64,000 nucleotides of DNA from Leptasterias polaris (GCA_037783415.1 JAZGTN010000150.1:3224001-3288000), one strand, 5' to 3'. Counted from the stretch's first letter, positions 43,071 to 55,378 are shown. Numbers and translations: made by a program. Notes: generated by a model from the sequence alone, not told the origin.

Positions 43071-44660
43071 GATTGCTTCAAGCTGCGTGCATCAAGCCTT
43101 GTATGGCTGTATTTCAACTATTAGTATTACGGCGTGTGCGGCAGTGGCTCTGGCCGGTTCACTGAAAATGTCAATTCTTCAATGTTGTCGCTGCAGCCAA
43201 CGGCAATAGCATAGCCGAAGTATCAAACACCTGGCTTCAAACCCGCAGGCAGCTTGTCTCCCTTGTTGAAGCCAAAGACAAGTGGTGCATGCATCCTAAG
43301 TCCCGTGTGACAAACAAGTGAATGTTTCAAGAGCCCTCTGTCCCCGTGGAATCAAAACACACGCTACTGAAAACCAACGGGTGATACATTAAGTTTTAAT
43401 AGGGGCAATCCCAAGGCCCATTGCACTATTTCCATCCAAAATAAACAATTTTTTCGAAACACCCTCCATACAAGCAGAAAAAGCGTCCATCAAAAAATAT
43501 ATATATAATTTGTTCTTTAGGCTTGTCGGAAGAGTGGAGTTTTTTATGGCCGAGGGATACCAGGAATACTTCTACCAAAAATGAGAGCAAACGAGCTCAA
43601 GGCGCGAAATTTGACCATATTTCCAGCCTTTAACTTGCATAAACCTTTTGAGGGGCGTAACATACAAAGTATTCATGATATTGAGTGCATTGATTTTGGG
43701 TCACTATACACTGGGGTGCACCTCGAGGTTGGGGTCTGAAAACAACACCTTGTGGTCCCTATATTGGCAAGCAGCGCATAATATAGGCGGTCAACAACCC
43801 CCATTTCTCCCCGCAAGTGAATCCGCTCTGAAGGATTGTGTGCGGATCCGTAAGAACTTTGGATAGGAATCCATTGATAATGGATGGGTGCTAAGCCTAT
43901 CTGACTAATGGGATTTGTGCATTCCGTAAGTCTAGAAAATAATGGTTTTGCTTTAAAAACCGCCTCAAAGTGTGCTCCTGCGTGATGGTCGACATCAACC
44001 ACTCTTTCCTCGCGGATCCATCAGATGCTTCTAAAATAGATGTACATTTGGGTTAGGGATTCACTTATCAGGATACTTTTGAACTTTTGACGTAAAAAGG
44101 ACTCTTGTATGAAATTTTCAGCAGTAAATTTATTTGGACATATTCACGTTACATGTCCCAGTTAGCTTTAACTATGTGTTGACTTTGAATCAAGAACATT
44201 TATCATAAGAACGGTGCTATTTATTTTAATATATATTTGGACGTGCATTGATGATGAAATCGGGGTATCTGCAAACTTGAAAAAGTCACATTTAAAACTG
44301 TTTTAATACCCTTTTATTGCATACCATTAACACAGTTTAACACAAAACGTTAGTGAATAAAGCAAGGGAAACGGCTATACCCACCCGCACTTTTGTGTTG
44401 TTTTTTATACGCTGCGTGATTCGGTTCTTTACGAGCTGACAGAAATATTCATTACATGCTTCATCCACTTTTTAAGACCTCAAATAAAATTATTTAGTTA
44501 ATGCTTCTCAAAGCATTAAACTTGGATATTTCAATTTACTTATTTTTCAAGGATCCGCAGAAACCCTTGAAAGTGATTGAGATCATGTTTACGATCCACT
44601 GATTAATGTTCGGTACACATTTTCAAAATATTCAGTTAGCGAGATGCTGATAATTGTTAT

Positions 44661-44664
<4 letters not shown>
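43071..44664. other. No gene recognised
   Basis: The minus frame at 43673-44002 (109 codons) and the + frame at 43648-43866 overlap and neither is recognisable. No repeats are seen. Confidence 0.4.

Positions 44665-44722
<58 letters not shown>
44665..44722 (+). repeat. (GCT)n microsatellite, about 19 units
   Basis: An uninterrupted GCT run of 58 bp is flanked by TTGTTATTGTT and TGTTGTTGTT. On the minus strand it reads (AGC)n. No long coding frame spans it, so a coded polyglutamine or polyleucine tract is unlikely. Confidence 0.95.
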
Positions 44723-44725
<3 letters not shown>

Positions 44726-44957
44726 TTGTTTTTTATTATTCTTATTCCAAACTCTATCAACTTGTGGCAGTTTTAGTGTAATTTGCATCTTTAGGATAAT
44801 CCTTCACCTTTGTGATATCTCAGTTCTTACTATATTTTTGTTGCCATTTTCATTAGCTGCTCATCTATAATCTGTATTATATTCAATTCTATTGGAGATG
44901 CTTCTCAATATCTTTTCCTGGTTATTGCGTGATTATCAGTGAATGTTTTGTTTTAAG

Positions 44958-45172
44958 CACTGCACAAACTGGGTTGTTAAAATTGACACCAATAGGTGTT
45001 GTCAAATATAAATACCTAACAGAGAATCAACATTATAATCATAGGTTGTAAAAATAACAGCAAAGTAATTGTTTTTGCAGAAATTAATCTATGGTGTAAA
45101 TTTTGATTCTTTAGTTGGTTATCTATTATGGCAACAGCAACGGTGTCAATGTAACACCCCGGTTGCGCAATG
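44958..45172. mobile_element. MITE family A, copy 3
   Basis: CACTGCACAAACTGGGTTGT then AAAATTGACACCAATAGGTG opens. GTGTCAATGTAACACCCCGG then TTGCGCAATG closes. Both termini are recognisable but diverged. Confidence 0.8.
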
Positions 45173-46261
45173 TTTTTAAACTGAGATGAAGATAAAGTGA
45201 ATTAAATTTCCAAAGCTTGTTCTTGAAAAAAAATCGATTCAGTATTTGGATTAGTTGAGCTCATTAAACATTACTCATGCAGTCTATCAGTATATCGTGT
45301 ATGTTTATATTGGTGGCAATAGGTTTTTGTCAAAAGGTTATATAACCAAGCTCAAATCATGTAGGCTCTAATACGGGGAAACAGTTTTGTAGACTTTACC
45401 GTTTGTTCTGTTACCACAATGTCTGATCATCTATCTGCAGAAACAAACCAACTACATATTTTCGCTTGGCCCTACTTGTCTTATCCAAGACTGCTTCGAT
45501 GGGCTGATGAGTGTGTACACATTCTTGTTCAGGATGTAGTGATGCATGATGGGAGTGATTGTGCTGCTGATCGGCGCAATGCGCGTTACACACACGATAT
45601 GATAATGTAAACGATTAGGTATACCCCTCTTCGTTTTGAACTAAAGAAGAATAACATATTCAGGTAAAATTGTAATGATGCGATCGAGCAATCAAGGAAT
45701 CAGAATATCTATTTTCAATGGATTTTAACCGCAGAGCTACATTATCATAGATAGAGGTCGAATCTTTTGTAAACAGAAAAAGTTGACCCGGAGATACCAG
45801 GTCAGCGGAAATGGTTCAATGAGCATGTCAATACGTCAGCATATCCAGCGCCTTTGTTTCAGGCGCTGAGACAGAGCAAACCATACAATCTTAGACGATT
45901 TATAGGTAAGCTATAATTGTGCAGGTATAGTAGATATATCTTTCCATGCGAACCAATGTAATATCCACAAACAAAATTAATGTTCAAACACAAGAGCCGC
46001 GCGGTTGTTCAATTTCACGGGGATTTAAAAGCTTTGTGTGTAAATGGGCGTGTGCCGTAACGGAAAATCCTCCGGACCACTACATTAATAGACTTTGGCG
46101 TCAGAGTAAGTTATAATTAAAAGAATACCATTTTATTCGTTTAGACTATGATCTGAACTGTCCGCATCTTTTCTCATCCGGGCAGGGAAATTTAAAATTG
46201 ATTTTTCAATAATCCTGGTGTATGAATGAAATTTTGGTTGGTGGTCAGTACGTTGTATCTG
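45173..46261. other. No gene recognised
   Basis: Opposed short frames at 45411-45593 and 45419-45610 are shadows of each other. No known motifs. Confidence 0.4.
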
Positions 46262-46332
46262 ATCGGTAGTCCAGTGGTAATGCAGTTGACCGGGGAAAGG
46301 GTGCATGGCCGGGGTCGCTTCCAGTCAGAGTC
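46262..46332 (+). mobile_element. Possible tRNA-derived SINE head
   Basis: TAGTCCAGTGG (46267-46277) is a perfect A-box match. GGGTCGCTTCC (46312-46322) matches a B box at 9 of 11 positions at a normal spacing of about 35 bp. No matching SINE body is recognised downstream, so this may be a truncated pseudo-tRNA or chance. Confidence 0.4.
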
Positions 46333-47661
46333 TTATTGAAAGATTGTTTCATAGCTTTAGGTCGGTAAGACATTTTAGATAGACTGTTCTATATTCTCAA
46401 ACGATTTCATGAATGTTGATGTATTTTCGACTTCTCTGATTGACTCAAGCCTGGTATAGAGAACGACGTCCATTTGTTGTTGTTGTTGTTGTTGTTTTGG
46501 GTTTGTTTGTTTTGGGTTTTTTTTAATACAAATGTCGTGTTCGTTTCAAAATCTTCAATTATGCAAGACAATAAAACAAATATTTCAAACAACACAAAAA
46601 AGAGTGTTCGTCTGCTAAAAACCGTTTGGAGTCTGGATAATTTGTTTTAATTTTATGCAAGAATGATCGATAAAAATGAAACTCTGCTTTCAAAAGGAAG
46701 TATAATTATATCCTTGGTGAATTTGGTAATCTAGTGAGCAGCGCATTGAACCGGTAATTACCCTCCTACTTACTCTCCCACTTAAGGGGTGAGAGAAGAA
46801 AGAGGCTGCTAGCAAGCCTTCCTGAGTCCTAATAAACGCAATGTGACGCAACGAACATAAAAGGTACCTACCCACTTTTCTCTGAAATGTCAATCTGAGT
46901 AGCCACGTATACTTCGGGAATCAGGTATAAAATCATTACCAGGTATAATTGAATGGACTTTTACCATAGTCGGCGATACGGTGTGAGTGAAAGACAGTCA
47001 GCCTGCGATGTAGACATTGTGCGATTCCAATAAAACAAAGACAGTCGCATATACAGACACAGAACAAGAGAAATGCAAAAATAACAAACATACTTCTCCA
47101 TGCTTGTAAAAACTGTCAAGATGTGCCCGCAGCTGTCCCAGACATTAATTGGTACAGTTTTTGTACATAGAGTTTTGGGGAAATCCAGATTTGCACTCAG
47201 TAGGGCCTAATCAGGGAACCTTCGTGTTTCCAATTTAAGTTCAAGTCGTAATTCTGCATGCTTTCGGAGCAACAGATACAATGGTGCTGTGATCAGCAAA
47301 ATAAATTACATTTATATTGACCAATATAAAATGCCCGGGTACCACCGACATAGCTTGGTACTTGGCAATGTGACCTCTTGTTGAACCCAAAATGTAAAAT
47401 TTAAAGGTGGGTTGTTTTTTATACGTGAGATGATGAGTCAGTGCCGCTGTTGTTTATTTCACTAGAGCCAAATGTGACATCTAGATGAGAACATTTTTGT
47501 AAAAATTTTATGAAACATCTGATTACGAACTAGACTAACACAATGTTTTCACATGAATGACTCAAACAACTTGGATTACATTATGTGGTGCAGGTGAATG
47601 TTTGCCCGAGGTGATAATGTGGTAATAATTACAGTTCCCTGTAAACACAATACTTGGGCAG
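46333..47661. other. No gene recognised; (GTT)n at about 46474-46496
   Basis: A GTT microsatellite of about 23 bp is present. The remaining frames are short and unrecognised. Confidence 0.4.
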
Positions 47662-48207
47662 ATGGTAAAAAATGACCCGAAATCATTGACAGGTTTCGGA
47701 TTAGGGCAGACACAATACAGTAAGAGAGATCATAATATAGTGGGAAACTATCGATCCGATAGATTATATTGTGTGGAACACATTGTTAATAGGGTCATGG
47801 TGTATATTATCAATGACGAGTACTTTAAGAGAGATCATAATATAGTGGGAAACTATCGATCCGATAGATTATATTGTGTGGAACACATTGTTAATAGGGT
47901 CATGGTGTATATTATCAATGACGTTAACAACAACGGTTTGGTGGGCGAATACACATGCAGATGGGAAAGGACGAGTGAAAGGGCCGAGTTGCCAATGTTC
48001 ACATGGCGTCCAAAGAGAGGACACTGTTTCCAAACTAGAGCAGATGCATGTTTAAAGTACTCGATTAAATGGAGTAATATCTCCCTTAGTGAAAGAATCA
48101 TCTATGATTCTGGTTGGCTTTTCTGTAAATGTATCCATGTTAGACAGAACGCGCCTTTTCGCAAGTTAGACAAAAAGTTCCATTTTCAATTTATTGATAC
48201 CACTTAG
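47662..48207 (+). CDS. Unrecognised 181-codon ORF with an in-frame duplication
   Basis: This is the longest reading frame in the window. It starts MVKNDPKSLTGFGLGQTQYS. It then contains the segment KRDHNIVGNYRSDRLYCVEH then IVNRVMVYIIND twice, at a 35-codon period, and ends with a part rich in W, C and basic residues (CRWERTSERAELPMFTWRPK and CKCIHVRQNAPFRKLDKK). No known domain, signal peptide or membrane segment is evident. The duplicated 97 bp are identical, so the event is recent. A real but lineage-specific or transposon-derived exon is possible. Without the duplication the frame would be 146 codons, which could still be chance. Confidence 0.3.
   Translation: MVKNDPKSLTGFGLGQTQYSKRDHNIVGNYRSDRLYCVEHIVNRVMVYIINDEYFKRDHNIVGNYRSDRLYCVEHIVNRVMVYIINDVNNNGLVGEYTCRWERTSERAELPMFTWRPKRGHCFQTRADACLKYSIKWSNISLSERIIYDSGWLFCKCIHVRQNAPFRKLDKKFHFQFIDTT
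47722..47923 (+). repeat. Perfect 97-bp tandem duplication, period 105 bp
   Basis: 47722-47818 and 47827-47923 are identical by eye. They are separated by GAGTACTTT-type spacer bases. The 105-bp period is a multiple of three and keeps the surrounding frame open. Confidence 0.95.
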
Positions 48208-50380
48208 ACTTGTCGGAAACTTAATTAATGTACAAACGAAATTAAGCGATGATCGTTATACAGATGTTTGTAATGAATACATTTCTGTCATTGGTTTTTA
48301 TTTGTAACGAAGGCATGATTATATGTATTCAAATGGAGCTTAAGAGGTATACATTTATTACAAACACAAATACCCTAGCGTCTTTACAAATTGGCAGTAG
48401 CTTAAGGGTAATGGGGTGAACGACCCCCCCCCCCCCCCCCCCATTTAAGACGGCCCGGATGCCCCCACCCACCTCCATTTGAATATGGACCTTTGGAATA
48501 CAATATAAATCTTTACGTTGTGACCCGTCGATGTTTCAAAACTATTTTATTATTTACACACAGACAATGTCCTTTTTGTTTTAACCTCCGCGTTTGATTA
48601 ATATCTGGAAAAAAGGTAAAACTTAGAAAAGAGTGCTGAAAACGGACGTCACTGCATGATTAAAGATCTTGTTTACAAAAAATGCAAATGCAAACTACAT
48701 CTTTAATAGGGCTAGAGGTGCCCCCCTAAACAAAATAGAGCACCCCTCGTGCCTTCAAAAAATTAGCTTATGCCTATGTTTGCTGCTGCCAATTGAGATT
48801 ATTCTGTTTCAAATAGAAGCTGTTACAAATTAACAGACAGTTCCCTCTTTAACAGAATGAGTTTCACGGAAAGTACAGGGTACCCCTCTTTGTTCGTTCA
48901 TATCAATTTCAAGTTAATAGATTAATTACTGATCGAGTAATTTTGTATTAGAAACGGAGTATCATATCAAAACAAAGTTGAGACACCCATATAGACAAAG
49001 AAACACATGTTTGAAAGTAATATACCATGTGCGGTGAGGAGATCTAATATAAACTCCGCACGCTACACTACAAAACACTATACCGTCACATAAAGCAAAC
49101 AGATTAAGTTCACGATAGCACAATATATGACTAAAGCAACTTAGGCCTATAATAAACGCCTACATACTGCGATGTTTACGTAAAAAAATGAGAGTTTTAT
49201 TTAGACAAGTTGGGTATTTTTTATAAGACGAAGGGGATATCTAAATTACAAACGGCAACATCTGTTTAAAGGATTATGGAGATATCATTGGTTAAGTATG
49301 AGCCATTGCTGACATAAAAAGACAGAAACTTGGATCAAGATTTTAGGAGGTAAGTAAGGAATGATAGCATTTTCTTCTTTTGGTAAACACCTGGAGTTTA
49401 TAGACTGCAAGATTTTGGGGGGAACGTATCCTTTCTGGTAGAAAGGCAGATCAAAAAGCATGGTTTATTTTATTTGGAGAAAAATACAACCTTTTTTGTT
49501 TACCAGCAGACTTTCAAAATTCTGAATTCAGATAAAAGTCTGAACTTTCTCATCCTTGTATGAACTTCACTTGCCATAAAACACCGCAGTGGAGATATCA
49601 TGACCTACGATAGCAAGACCCTGCATGGCAATATAATTTGTCCATTAACTTCGAGGCCAGAATACAGATCCCATCCCTTCTGACACGTCCTCCGAAAACA
49701 TAGCCTTCAATCGTCTATTCCCTGGACTCGCTGATAGCCCCATTGATTCGCTTGTATTTCAGATACTCTTCTCGATTATTCCGAACTCACTGACAGACAC
49801 GCACGGTTGATGCTCTGAGGGATACGCACGCGTTCTAATTACCAACAGACTTTACACTTGAAGGACTCCCTGTCGCCCCTTTTTGGCGCGCTTTTGAATT
49901 TTTAGCACGGGCGCAACCCCAAAGCGGATCTCGTCATCACGTTGAGAGGTTTTTTAGCAGGTAGGGAAAGACGATGTCCACATAATCACCACGGAACGTA
50001 TGTGAATTCGAGCAGCGGAAATGGCCAAAAGTTGGCAGTAAAAAGAAATAGTACACAAGTCTTTTGTACGAGTTTTATCTGAATAGTGTACGCCATTGCA
50101 CTAAGCTTTTTGCAGGTCAAGTTAAAGTAGCAACTACAATTTTTCAACACAAGCGTGTCAAAATTTACCATTAACAAACAACTCCTTGTGGAGGGGTGGG
50201 CTTAGTTACATAGTTCTTCTCAAATTCAATATCTGACAGGATTCATCTTCATTAATCGGTTATAAAAATCCGTTTGGGCCAGTTTAAAGTAATTGTTATG
50301 CAAGTTTGCCGCAAATAAGACTAAAAGCCACTCTTGGTGAGTGGTTCACACAAGAAGAAAATACTTATGGTGAAAATAAC
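48208..50380. other. No gene recognised; C19 tract
   Basis: A C19 run (48424-48442) lies in a short GC-rich patch. The rest is AT-rich with no frame above 65 codons and no recognised repeat. Confidence 0.45.
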
Positions 50381-50602
50381 TCAGGGGAGCTGAAGGTGGG
50401 AATTGATGTTCCTCTTAAAAAAGTCTATGGGATGGAGAAAACATGCACCAGGCAAGGAGTTCCAAAGAGATGCAGTACGAGGAATAAAGCTGTTGGAATG
50501 GCTTTTTGTTTTATATCGCAAAGCAAGAGTGTATGGGTGAGAACAAGGAGGAAGCCTGGTTTCATGCTCAAACACCCTGATAGGAGGAACCAGGTCGGAC
50601 AC
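50381..50602 (-). mobile_element. LINE fragment: C-terminal end of the reverse transcriptase ORF
   Basis: The minus frame reads TRLPPCSHPYTLALRYKTKS, then HSNSFIPRTASLWNSLPGAC, then FLHPIDFFKRNINSHL. The pattern NSFIPRTxxLWNSLPxxC..FFKxNINxHL is a hallmark of the end of ORF2 in CR1/L2/jockey-like LINEs. Only the last 70 or so residues remain, as expected of 5'-truncated insertions. The overlapping + strand frame (50306-50683) is a shadow. Confidence 0.88.
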
Positions 50603-51096
50603 ACTGGTGGCTCAATTACCATGAAAATATATGTTGAAAAGACAGAGGCTGGCTACAGACCTACGGTGGGAGAGAGGTTGTAACGTTGATTCCAACCATT
50701 TGCCTACAATAAGAATATATAGTTGAACTCGCTTTGCCGCATTTCCTTGATTTGACGTAGAGAATAGTATCCCCTTATACACTGGCTTTCACTGCTGTGC
50801 ATCTAATGTGAAAATAATAACCTTATTATAGACAATTTAAGAATCTGCATACATGTTTACCAACGGGTTGCTTGCTAACAAAAGATCATGATACTTATTA
50901 TTAATTTGTATGGCACCAATCAAATCTTAAACGGATGTTCAATGCCCAGAAAAATGAAGGTTGTGTTAGAAATAAAACAAAAAACGCAATAAAAAGATTC
51001 ATAACCAACAGTTGGTAAAAACAAACATGCACGAGCAAAGCAATAAACAAACAAACAGACAAAAGCAATAACAATTTAATAGCTACCTAATGCTGT

Positions 51097-51342
51097 CTAG
51101 AGAAAGTGAGTCTTGAAAGAAACTTTAAAAGTGTGTAAATAAGCAATATTTCGAACATCTTGAGGAAGATCTTTCCAACGAGAAGATCCAGCAGGTGCAA
51201 AGGCACTCCTGAATGTTTTAGTTGCAGGTACAAAAAAACGATGGAAATAGAAGACCAAAGGTGCCTGGTAGGATTCAACTGAATTACCGTTCTGGTTCGT
51301 AACTTCAGCAACTCTCTCATGGAAAAACCCCTGATGCTGCAT
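51097..51342 (-). mobile_element. LINE fragment: C-terminal end, second family
   Basis: The minus frame ends FRSAFAPAGSSRWKDLPQDV then RNIAYLHTFKVSFKTHFL and stop. VPATKTFRSAFAPAGSSRWKDLP followed by LxxFKVSxKTHFL is the usual C-terminus of another LINE reverse transcriptase family. It differs from the 50381-50602 fragment, so two separate insertions lie here in the same direction. The frame is open for 81 codons; an overlapping minus frame (51087-51404) is a shadow. Confidence 0.85.
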
Positions 51343-51404
51343 GAGCGCAATATACCTACAGTGGCGTTAACACCCTGTGTCAACCAATATACACTTTTTT
51401 TCAA

Positions 51405-54045
51405 TTCAGCGGAACACGTAAACTATTGTCCTTTTCTTGTTTACATATTCATCAAAGGTCTTCACACCAAGTGATTTTCCTTGACCCATCCAGGGTATCA
51501 AATGCGAACTGTTTTAAATTGTATATAAACCGAAGGACTACACGCACTGCATTGAGTGTTGAGAGTGAGGTACTGGATCTTCCCGGAGGTAATCGTGGAG
51601 CAAGACTAGTAGCGTAACCAGAGGGGGAAGGAGGTGGGAGCCACCCCCATCCCAACTCCCCCATTACATAAATTATCCCCTAAAATGTCCTTGCCCCTGC
51701 CCCCTTCCCCAATGTCTAACTATACACCACTGCCTATATTATTGATATCCTCATCTTTTGCAGAACTATTCAACACATGGTATCTTTACACTCAAGGGCG
51801 GGAGTTATCACTTACAAAAAGGACTGAAACTTTAAGATTCAAATTTGAAAATACCTGTTCGTAACCCAGGGAGTTTTAGAACGCAAGGAGCTTTTCTGCA
51901 AGAACAGTACGCTCAGCACTAGAGCTTTGCATCAAAGAACATCAATTCTTGCTATATAATGATGTATTTCAAAAAAGACCATTGCTGTGAGGAGTATTTT
52001 AACATAATTACAAATGATCCAAGTTAAATGTGATTTGGATTTCATGCAATGTTTTTGCAATTTAGTTTAACTTTACAATGTTGTGTGTGTTACAGATTTT
52101 TTAGCACGATCAGCAAATCCCCCATGGTCATGGTTGATCGATCTATAATAAAGCCAATCGACTCCCATGCCGTGTGAGTGATGTGAGTGTGTTGAACCCG
52201 GACTGACCTCAAACAATAACAACTTTTGGTGCTTGAAATCGTTTGGAACTTTTGTGCTGGTTATATTTTGTGTTTGCATGTGAAATTTCCCAGACTTGTA
52301 ATTCGAAAGTATTTTGAGTTGACGTGTGATAAATTATCCGTATACGTATGTCAGTTTATATTTAGAAAACTTGATGTATAATGTATGGCCATATTGTTGC
52401 CTTCAGTGGGTTACAATCACTGTAATGTATTTGTCTAGTTCGAGATTTGTATTCATCTTGCATGGTATTATGAAGGGTCAAATTGTGAGATTGTATGTAG
52501 ATACATTAGTGTTAAAGGGATAAACCATTGCAGATCACATAATTGATGATTTTAATAAAATCATTTTCAGGTCACACTAATTGTATTTGGTTTTGGACAA
52601 CTTGGGTCACGTGGTCGTAAAGTAGGGGAAGCTGTATGGAAACCAAGTGTGCCCTCAATGTTTCTGAAACTTTTACTTATCATTACTACAATAAAAAGGT
52701 AAGTTTGTGTCTGCGACATTTGGACCGCACTGTTTTTATTTATGTCGGACCCTGTTATAAATGGCATTTATAACTCCTTTAAGGTTGTCCGACGAAGTTT
52801 CTTTTTAATATAATTTCTACTTCTTTAGCATTGAAAAAAGGTCAAGATGCTTTAATTCCCCTTAGTTACTTGTCCAGAAAGTGTTATAACACCTCCATGG
52901 GGGAAGGGTAGAATTTGCTGTTCCCACGATATTCTGCTGACCACAACATATTCTGCACGTCCGGAACTTACCCCCAGGGACATTACGTAAGCCTGCCTGC
53001 ATTCGCACTATTTTGCAAGTTAATTATGTCTTAGTGTTAGATTTTGCCACGTTGGCCACCACCCTTCCAAATTTGGTCGTCTTTGCTGATCACGCAATTA
53101 TTTTAAAATGTTAGTCCACTAGTCTTTTTGTGATTGGTTGAAGCTCACTTAGGACATCACTGTTTTAAGACTTTGACCAATCAAATAGTTTAATTCTGTC
53201 CGAGTGCGTGACCAGCCGGGTTTTTAAACCCATGTTTCGCTCCTGGCTCCTCAGAAGCGAGAACAGCCTGAGATAAAGTTAGAAAAGTGTCCCGTTATAC
53301 ACTTTGGTCTTGATTTGATTGGAACGCGACGACTTTTCCCTAAAAGTGGTTCCTAAACTATTGCATCCCTTTTTTCACTTGCTCTGTTGATCAGATGTAC
53401 TAGTCCCCAGGTCCGCTTTGGTAGATATGACCCGGTTCATCTCTCCACCTTGCCCCGCTTCTCAACCCCTTCATCGCCTTTTCCTGGACCTTGAGGTTTG
53501 TCATCTTGGAGCCCATCTGAGTGACGTGCACCTTCCATCTCCAGTCGTAGAAGTGCAGATAAACCCAGCTAAGATCTTTACCAATATCCATGTATTTTCA
53601 CAGATGTATTTTTGTATATTTTATCAAGTGTTAAATTGTATTTCATTTGGTGATAATAACTTCTAACTGAAGCTATTGTATTTTAACCTACACTTGTATT
53701 TATCAAATTCTTTATATTTCAATCGCTTGTTTATCATTTACATACTGTTGTTGGCATTGATTCGTAGGAACAAATAACAATACGGTGATTCCAGTAAGAG
53801 AATCAAACCATTATATAGCGGTCCGTTGCGTTTATTACCGAGCAAGTTTCCTTTACACAACATCGAACCGTTCGCAGGCTCGTATTTAAAATTATAGAGG
53901 TAAAACCTGTGACATTTAGCTTTGTACAAGAGAGCACACTAGGTCTGCGGATACCTTTTTTCTATTTTGTAGGGAGCATGGCTCTGACCACGCTCCGAAC
54001 ACTGTCTACTTGGGAGGAATAAGGTCTAAGAGCTCTCTGTGTGTA
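51405..54045. other. No gene recognised
   Basis: CCAAT boxes in opposite directions (about 53140 and 53188) followed by GGGTTTTTAAACCC (53218-53231) look promoter-like. The overlapping frames at 53400-53666 downstream are not recognisable. A C-rich patch lies at 51640-51710. Confidence 0.35.
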
Positions 54046-54218
54046 TAGACCTTATGCATTGACGTCACCAAGCCGCCATCTTAGAGGTAAACTGATGATG
54101 AAACAATGGAAACGCGCTGATTTGTACGCGCGGCGCACAGGACTGACCAATGAACATCTTCCTTTTGACCTCTAGGTGAGGGCGCCCTACTCAAATGACG
54201 TCATATGCATAAGGTCTA
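54046..54218. mobile_element. MITE family C, copy 2
   Basis: It has the same length and ends as 42312-42484, with four differences by eye (for example ACTGACCAATGAACAT against ACTGGCCAATGAGCAT). TA flanks both ends. The near-identity points to recent movement. Confidence 0.9.
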
Positions 54219-55014
54219 TTGTTTTGTGTTTAAATCATCTTTTAACCAGAGAAATATTGTACTTTTTAGGGCTAGCTGAATCGGGTTTGTAAAACTTGTA
54301 TGTGTAGCCAGCCTCGTGTTGACCTGTTGCTGTTCACATAGCGACTGTGCTGTGCTATTTATACTGTGAAGAATAAATTAGTTGCAGGAGATGAATCGTT
54401 GTATATTTTAGACGTTATCGTGTGGATTTTGCTGTAGTAATTTTTTAAATGCTCGTCCTTTTTAATTGGACGTTTAACCTCTTTCCCGTACCTCTATCTT
54501 CGTATTTCTGTTTTCTTTTTACAAAGAGTTCTTTATATAAATTTCAATGGTATATACTCCCATGGATGCTGCATCGCTAGGTGATAAAAGGTACTTTGAT
54601 GGCTATTCTCTCTCCACATAAACTCTGGTGTTAAAACGATTCTTTTGGTATCATGATGTGTACAACAAATCAAACTATGACTTGACTTCGAAAACGAGCC
54701 CGAATTGGTTTGCCCTTGTCAATAAGACGCCCGCGTTTAACGAACTGACAGCAGTGTTTAGTGTCATCAAAGACACGTGAATTTATGCAATGTCGTTTTC
54801 GTGAAACCTTAACGTTAAAGAAAATATCTGCGATGTTCAACACTAAAATCTGTTGTCAAGTTTTTGAGAGAGGTAGATTTAAAGGTCAAATTTAACACCA
54901 CTTTTTGTTTTTGCTGTATAGTGAGAATTTAAATGAATGCAATTGTCAAAAACCATCGATGCAGCATCTGTGTTACACAAATATTGACTGCTTCGAGTGC
55001 TAAGGTTAAAACTA
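54219..55014. other. No gene recognised
   Basis: Short frames only. Confidence 0.35.
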
Positions 55015-55099
55015 CGACTCCCGAGGTGATCCTCGGAGCGTTCTTCCCGCGGCGAAGTCGAGAGAAAGTAGACCGCTCCTGGGATCACCGAGGGAGTCG
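55015..55099. repeat. GC-rich hairpin, 26-bp arms
   Basis: CGACTCCCGAGGTGATCCTC then GGAGCG (55015-55040) pairs with 55074-55099 at 22 of 26 positions, with a 33-bp loop that contains CCCGCGGCGAAGTCGAGAG. It is far GC-richer than its surroundings. It may be a mini-element or a structured RNA segment. Confidence 0.7.
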
Positions 55100-55195
55100 C
55101 ATAATATAGTTAAAACAAAACACGAGTAAAAGTAGTCAATATTTGTTTTATAACACCCCAAACACATGTGCCTCGACGTAATCGTACCAAGAAGA

Positions 55196-55285
55196 TGATA
55201 TTGCTATGGGTACAGGACACTGGTTGCTGTGCATGTAGTATATTGGTTGACACGGGTATAGTACATTGTTTGCTGCGTGCATAGC
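55196..55285 (-). repeat. Inverted relative of the 8941-9118 repeat
   Basis: Read on the minus strand, AACAATGTACTATACCCGTG then TCAACCAATATACTACATGC then AGCAACCAGTGTCCTGTACC match the unit AGCAACCAATGTACTATACC. Confidence 0.55.
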
Positions 55286-55378
55286 ACGTCGCGTTCGCGC
55301 GGCTTTCTATAGTAAAAACCATAGATATATCAAGACAAATCATAGGACTCGCTCTAAACCAATTAAAAGGCAGAATCC

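Noticed and set aside
43648..44002. Overlapping 72- and 109-codon ORFs on opposite strands
   Set aside because: No recognisable motif, no splice context, and the two frames shadow each other. They cannot be told from chance.
50306..50683. 125-codon + strand ORF
   Set aside because: It overlaps a minus-strand LINE C-terminus with clear family motifs. The + frame is its shadow and shows no domain.
53400..53666. Opposed ORFs after a CCAAT/TATA-like segment
   Set aside because: Both strands are open over the same stretch and neither translation resembles a known protein. The promoter motifs alone are weak.
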